Assembly: GCA_005880805.1 (NCBI GenBank)
Contig: VBFZ01000096.1
Span: 1 to 9,726, forward strand
DNA length: 9,726 bases
Reading direction: 5' to 3'
From: Chloroflexota bacterium
GTDB taxonomy: Bacteria; Chloroflexota; Limnocylindria; Limnocylindrales; CSP1-4
A model generated the notes under the pieces. It did no database searches and had not been told where the DNA came from. It was given only the letters and a program-made list of their open reading frames with translations. Below, piece by piece: positions 7,101 to 9,726 of this stretch. Numbering within the stretch: position 1 is the stretch's first letter; every line of letters starts with the position of its first letter. Made by a program: the position numbers and the translations under genes.

Positions 7101-7525
7101 CGGGAGCCGTCGCGGTTCGCGTCGGTGGCAACGGCCACGATCGGGAGGATCGTGAAGTCGAGCGGCGCGTTGTCGGTTCGCTGTCGTCCCGCGTGGCTGC
7201 CGCGTCCGGCGTTGGGCCTGGGAGCATCCCCGGTGTCGGTACGGGAGCGGTCGGTCCGGGTGTGTCGACCTCGTCAGTCGTCCGGGAGTTCGTCGGAGAG
7301 GTGGCGCCTCGGCGGGCGGACACGTTCGGCCTGAGCCCGCGGGAGAAGGAAGTGCTTCATTTGATCGCCCAGGGCCGAACGAACCGCGAGATCGGCGAGC
7401 GCCTGTTCATCAGCCAGAAGACGGTTGGCGTCCACGTGGGGAACATCCTCGCCAAGCTCGACGTTTCGGGCCGTGTCGAGGCGGCCGCGGTCGCGATCCG
7501 GCTGAGCCTGACCGAGCCTTCCTGA
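4163..7525 (+). CDS. LAL-type LuxR family regulator: AAA+/STAND ATPase, TPR region, C-terminal HTH
   Basis: This 1120-aa protein has the layout of the large ATP-binding LuxR regulators. FVGREREL (10-17) opens the ATPase. The Walker A position reads GSSGIGIS (39-46), with Ile45 where Lys is required in active P-loops. Walker B is intact as VLMLEDLHHAD, with Glu164-Asp165. RGNPLVTEELL is the usual winged-helix-side motif. Residues of about 445-900 form TPR-like helical repeats for ligand or partner binding. A Gly/Ala/Val/Pro-rich linker (about 975-1050) leads to a canonical HTH (about 1054-1118) with LSPREKEVLHLIAQG, TNREIGERLFIS and KTVGVHVGNILAKL. It is a cytoplasmic DNA-binding transcription factor with unknown target and signal. 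ATG 4163 is chosen because FVGRE follows directly and a -10 lies 6 nt upstream. The missing lysine suggests altered nucleotide binding. It diverges from the methyltransferase gene and may control that promoter (inference). Confidence 0.93.
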   Translation: MAPGFTSARFVGRERELQRLAVALDRAASGRPTAVLVAGSSGIGISRLLGEAQKRLAALSEPFTVLRGQPVAATLGRPYAPVVAGLAPILEGSTDDALTNLAGPAAPQLARLVPSLAPRLSNLGLIPERPAIIAPERRQGRILEGIHGLLTRMGEQQPIVLMLEDLHHADSATRALTTFLARVSRPQRVCLLVTYQPDQVTRSHPLHGDLALIADSQRPPERIDLGPLDRHELASLYEGIEGERPSASILLLLAERSRGNPLVTEELLAVRREGSPAAATGSLAEIMAARLARRSPECRRVLRLLASAGAAVSAAELAEAAEALEQSMTGLPPRSTNAPRRGEGVLNADLRAGLAEAVDVGILRIQPKAGTIRASSLIAFRHEAVATAVAADLLPFQRRRHLAALAHGLAASPFAAERYWLAAHETVRAREAAIEAAGLAESTDAPEDALEHLELALELTELRDQPAADLVSVPAPVLHELHARAAELAFAAGRPDRAVAFAEAAISRADERRGRAALGLLYDRLGRYRRAAGDSDNALAAHRRAVELTPREPTVERAAVLGSLAQVKMLEGVFSEAERLAQDALEIARSLGEAAQPEAVHALITLGVSRGWGEDPESGVAMLQEARRQAQAIEDLEAIFRATANLTTVLDLLGRREQAVKVAFEGIVEARRGGLESVYGNFLRGNAADSLFLLGRWQESRELSLTALEWSPAGVSLINSAGNLATVEIERDGGELAGRLLGQLLLQVETVGDAQFAVPIFQAAASYALWHGDLVDARLAVARAWEMARVTEDWALIAKLSATVARVDAAVVADARGRRDLAGIAGARERTSRVLAEAEAAIRRAAVSPAMGSRREADAYLATARAHRMLADDRHEPSVWASLADTWGALGARYQVASARWRQAEAALTGGADARVARVAARGPLREAYEVASELGARPLLKELRELGRRALISLPEPTADEAATPAAVAMPPGDGDALAGAVAVRVGGNGHDREDREVERRVVGSLSSRVAAASGVGPGSIPGVGTGAVGPGVSTSSVVREFVGEVAPRRADTFGLSPREKEVLHLIAQGRTNREIGERLFISQKTVGVHVGNILAKLDVSGRVEAAAVAIRLSLTEPS

Positions 7526-7528
7526 ATC

Positions 7529-7554
7529 CCTCCGCGGGCTTCCGCGGGCGGAGG
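7529..7554 (+). terminator. GC-rich hairpin after the LAL regulator
   Basis: Three nt after the TGA, CCTCCGC (7529-7535) pairs with GCGGAGG (7548-7554) around a 12-nt loop. An alternative fold pairs CCGCGG (7532-7537) with CCGCGG (7542-7547) around GCTT. No T-run follows, so termination is inferred from position and stem strength. Confidence 0.4.
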
Positions 7555-7711
7555 CGATCCGGCGCATTCGCTGCGCTGCCGCTACAGTGGCGGGGACAAC
7601 CACGACAGACGGCACCATCGCCGTCATCTGATTCCGCGGCGGCTCCGGCGCTCGCCCCACATCCCTTCTCGCGAAGCCGGTCGGTCGCTGCCCTCCGAGG
7701 TCTGACCGTCG

Positions 7712-8218
7712 ATGACGTCCGCCCGTTCTCTTCGAATCGCCGCCCTCGTGGCAAGCGCCGCCCTCGCCCTCGGTGCGTGCGCCAGCTCCGCGACCCCCAA
7801 CTGGACATACGCCCCGCCACCATCGCCCTCTCCCTCACCGTCGCCCTCAGCAGCGTCGTCCGCGTCACCGAGCGCGGGTGCCAGCCCGGCCGCAAGCGCA
7901 GCGAGCCCCATTCCGTCCGGCTCGGCTGCGGGCAGCCCAGCTGCCGCGCTCAGCCTGGTCGCATCCGGCATCAAGTTCGACAAGGACAGCCTCGACGCGC
8001 CTGCCAACAAGCCGTTCCAGATCAACTTCGAAAACCAGGACCAGGCCACCCAGCACAACGTCCAGATCGCCGACGCATCGAACACCGTGGTCTGGAAGGG
8101 CGACCTCACCACGGGTCCCATGAAGGTGACCTACAACGTCACCCCCTTGCCGGCGGCCACGTACACGTTCTACTGCGTTGTCCACCCCGACATGAAGGGC
8201 ACGCTCACCGTCAAATAG
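7712..8218 (+). CDS. cupredoxin-domain lipoprotein
   Basis: This 168-aa protein has a lipoprotein signal: an Arg-containing start, a hydrophobic stretch (about 9-20) and the lipobox LGAC, with Cys23 as the predicted lipid-modified residue. A Pro/Ser/Ala-rich tether (about 34-80) spaces the folded domain from the membrane. Residues 81-168 are a plastocyanin-like cupredoxin with the type-1 copper ligand set His115 (ATQHNVQ), Cys155, His158 and Met161 (FYCVVHPDMKG), ending in GTLTVK. It probably binds copper outside the cytoplasmic membrane, as an electron carrier or copper-handling protein; no oxidase or copper-transport gene is visible nearby. The start is supported by GAGG at 7697-7700, 11 nt before the ATG. 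It could share a transcript with mgtC 97 bp downstream, but a hairpin lies between them. Confidence 0.9.
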   Translation: MTSARSLRIAALVASAALALGACASSATPNWTYAPPPSPSPSPSPSAASSASPSAGASPAASAASPIPSGSAAGSPAAALSLVASGIKFDKDSLDAPANKPFQINFENQDQATQHNVQIADASNTVVWKGDLTTGPMKVTYNVTPLPAATYTFYCVVHPDMKGTLTVK

Positions 8219-8239
8219 GCGCCCGCAGCACTCGCCTGA

Positions 8240-8257
8240 CGGCCGGATCTGCGGCCG
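8240..8257 (+). terminator. hairpin downstream of the cupredoxin gene
   Basis: CGGCCG (8240-8245) and CGGCCG (8252-8257) pair around a 6-nt loop, 21 nt after the stop codon. With no T-tract, this may be a weak terminator or attenuator before mgtC. A TAGACT hexamer at 8269-8274 could be a -10 for mgtC (weak). Confidence 0.3.
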
Positions 8258-8315
8258 GTCGCTCGGAATAGACTTCCGACGAACCGGCCGCCATTCCGGA
8301 GCGCCCGAGGGTCCG

Positions 8316-9008
8316 ATGCCGCCCGAAGTCACCCTCCAGATCGAGCTCGCGCTTCGCCTCGTGGTGGCGGCCGCGCTGGGAGCGGCAATCGGGCTCGAAC
8401 GCGAAATCCATGCCCACCCGGCGGGTATGCGCACGCACCTGCTCGTGGCCGAAGGCTCGGCGATCTTCACGGTGCTCTCGATCTACGGCTTCGTCGGCGT
8501 CCTCGGACCGGCCGAGGGCAGCGCGCCGGATCCGACCCGGATCGCAGCCCAGATCGTGTCCGGCATCGGCTTCCTGGGCGCAGGCGCGATCCTCAAGTCA
8601 GGGACGTCGATCCGCGGGCTAACGACGGCAGCCTCGCTCTGGGCGAGCGCTGCGGTGGGCATGGGGATCGGGGCGGGCCAGTACGCGGTCGGCGCGGTCG
8701 GGACGGCCATCGTGCTGTTCTCGCTGTGGCCGCTGAACATGCTGGCCGACCGTGTCCGGGCCGCCGGCCGGGCGCCGTCCGTCAGGCTCCGCCTGCAGCT
8801 GCGCGGGATCGACCTGCTGGGCTCGGTCACCCGCGAGCTGAGCTCTCGTCGGATCGAGACCACGGGGGTCGCAACGAACCGGGTCGGCACGGGTTACGAG
8901 ATCGAGCTCGAGGTCCTCGTGCGGTCGGGCGCTGACCTTGCCGACGCACTTCAGGCGATCGGCAGATTGCCAGGCGTCGAGATCCTGGAGACCAGCCCGC
9001 CCGACTGA
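8316..9008 (+). CDS. mgtC: MgtC/SapB family membrane protein
   Basis: This 230-aa inner-membrane protein opens with a hydrophobic segment ending in the family motif GLERE (26-30), then PAGMRTHLLVAEGSA (35-49). More helices follow, including the conserved IVSGIGFLGAGAILKSG and IRGLTTAASLWASAAVGMGIGAG. The last 80 or so residues form a soluble alpha/beta domain of ACT-like character, as in longer MgtC proteins. MgtC proteins are linked to growth at low magnesium and to modulation of F-type ATP synthase in some pathogens; in environmental bacteria the role is often unknown. A GAGGG at 8307-8311 precedes the ATG by 4 nt. No mgtB or magnesium-sensing leader is visible upstream. The symbol denotes the family, not a proven orthologue. 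Confidence 0.9.
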   Translation: MPPEVTLQIELALRLVVAAALGAAIGLEREIHAHPAGMRTHLLVAEGSAIFTVLSIYGFVGVLGPAEGSAPDPTRIAAQIVSGIGFLGAGAILKSGTSIRGLTTAASLWASAAVGMGIGAGQYAVGAVGTAIVLFSLWPLNMLADRVRAAGRAPSVRLRLQLRGIDLLGSVTRELSSRRIETTGVATNRVGTGYEIELEVLVRSGADLADALQAIGRLPGVEILETSPPD

Positions 9009-9035
9009 CGGGGGGCAGCCGAGGCCGGGAAGGCG

Positions 9036-9726
9036 CTAGACGGCCTTCACCGCCGAGACGAGCGAGGCGAGGCCTTCCTTGGCGTCCGCGAACAGCATTC
9101 CCGTCTTGGGGTTCGTGTACAGCTCGTTGTCGATGCCCGCGTAGCCGCGGCCCATCGACCGTTTGATGACCACGACCGACTTGGCCTGGTCGACGTCGAG
9201 GATCGGCATCCCGTAGATGGGGCTGCCGGGGTTGGATCGGGCGGCCGGATTAGTGACGTCGTTCGCCCCAACGACGAGGGCCACGTCGGCACGCGGGAAC
9301 TCGGGGTTGATCTCCTCCATCTCGCGAAGCTGCGGATACGGGACGTTGGCCTCCGCGAGCAGGACGTTCATGTGGCCCGGCATTCGCCCGGCAACCGGGT
9401 GGATCGCGTACTCGACGTTGACGCCCCGCGATTCCAGGAGCTCGGCCAGCTCGCGGACCTGGTGCTGGGCCTGGGCGACGGCCAGGCCGTAGCCCGGCAC
9501 GACGATCACCTTGTTCGCGTAGGCGAGCTGGATCGCGACGTCGTCCGGCGAGACCTCGCGGACGCTGCCGCCCCCAGCCGCGCCAACCGCGCCGACCGTC
9601 CCCTCGCCGCCGCCGAACCCACCCGCGATGATGTTCACGACGGATCGGTTCATGGCGTCGGCCATGAGCTTGGTCAGGATCGCGCCCGAGGCCCCAACCA
9701 GCGCGCCGGCGATGATCAGGACGTTG
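9036..9726 (-). CDS. pntB: NAD(P) transhydrogenase subunit beta, C-terminal part (5' end outside window)
   Basis: PntB is the membrane and NADP(H)-binding subunit of proton-translocating transhydrogenase, which passes hydride between NAD(H) and NADP(H) using the proton gradient. The frame is open to the window edge, so the N-terminal part, including most membrane helices, is missing. The visible 230 or so residues hold the end of a helix (LIIAGALVGASGAILTKLM), a Gly-rich linker and the complete domain III. The latter has VPGYGLAVAQAQHQV (dinucleotide fingerprint), HPVAGRMPGHMNVLLAEA, VPYPQLREMEEIN, VVGANDVTNPAA, GMPILDV, IKRSMGRGYAGIDN and MLFADAK. All closely match the known PntB pattern. 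The stop is TAG (9036-9038). The pntA genes are expected nearby but lie outside the window. It converges on mgtC with a 27-bp gap lacking an obvious terminator. Confidence 0.96.
   Translation of the reverse strand, partial: NVLIIAGALVGASGAILTKLMADAMNRSVVNIIAGGFGGGEGTVGAVGAAGGGSVREVSPDDVAIQLAYANKVIVVPGYGLAVAQAQHQVRELAELLESRGVNVEYAIHPVAGRMPGHMNVLLAEANVPYPQLREMEEINPEFPRADVALVVGANDVTNPAARSNPGSPIYGMPILDVDQAKSVVVIKRSMGRGYAGIDNELYTNPKTGMLFADAKEGLASLVSAVKAV

Noticed and set aside
7526..7711. Possible small gene or RNA between the LAL regulator and the cupredoxin gene
   Set aside because: Only the hairpin at 7529-7554 and a Shine-Dalgarno are supportable. A TACAGT at 7583-7588 could be a -10 but has no -35 partner.

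Overview
This is a GC-rich, densely coding bacterial chromosome segment with eight protein genes and no RNA genes, transposases, phage genes or CRISPR repeats. The gene set suggests a high-GC Chloroflexota (Ellin6529/Limnocylindria-like), with an actinobacterium as the alternative. It includes tandem DUF5666 repeats, a Gly/Ser-linked membrane protein with a C-terminal SH3-like domain, a LuxR-type giant ATPase regulator, a Pro/Ser-linked cupredoxin lipoprotein, MgtC and PntB. The phylum call is an inference from gene content.

Layout: (1) 2-583 (+), the C-terminal end of an exported-looking DUF5666 repeat protein. (2) 580-1371 (-), a two-helix membrane protein with a degenerate NERD-like domain; its stop codon shares CTAG with the stop of gene 1. 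(3) 1372-1636, a divergent spacer with a perfect 12-bp palindrome. (4) 1637-3139 (+), a membrane protein with an outside Ig-like domain, a Gly/Ser stalk, one helix and an inside SH3-like domain. (5) A hairpin at 3146-3160 between convergent genes. (6) 3174-3923 (-), a DNA methyltransferase whose conserved N-terminus continues in frame to 4037 but has no start codon there. (7) 4042-4162, a compact divergent regulatory region. (8) 4163-7525 (+), an 1120-aa LAL-type LuxR regulator whose Walker A lysine is isoleucine. (9) 7712-8218 (+), a cupredoxin lipoprotein. (10) 8316-9008 (+), an MgtC/SapB-family membrane protein. (11) 9036-9726 (-), the C-terminal end of the transhydrogenase beta subunit PntB.

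Strand changes are frequent and spacers are real, so most genes look like single transcription units; only the lipoprotein and mgtC might be co-transcribed. No shared pathway is visible. The best candidate for linked biology is the methyltransferase/LAL regulator pair. They diverge from a region of about 120 bp with leaderless-type promoters on both sides and an 8-bp-arm inverted repeat almost exactly midway. I found no convincing multi-gene novel system. The most useful oddities are the missing Walker A lysine, the methyltransferase 5' end (restored by removing one base), and the degenerate NERD-like protein.
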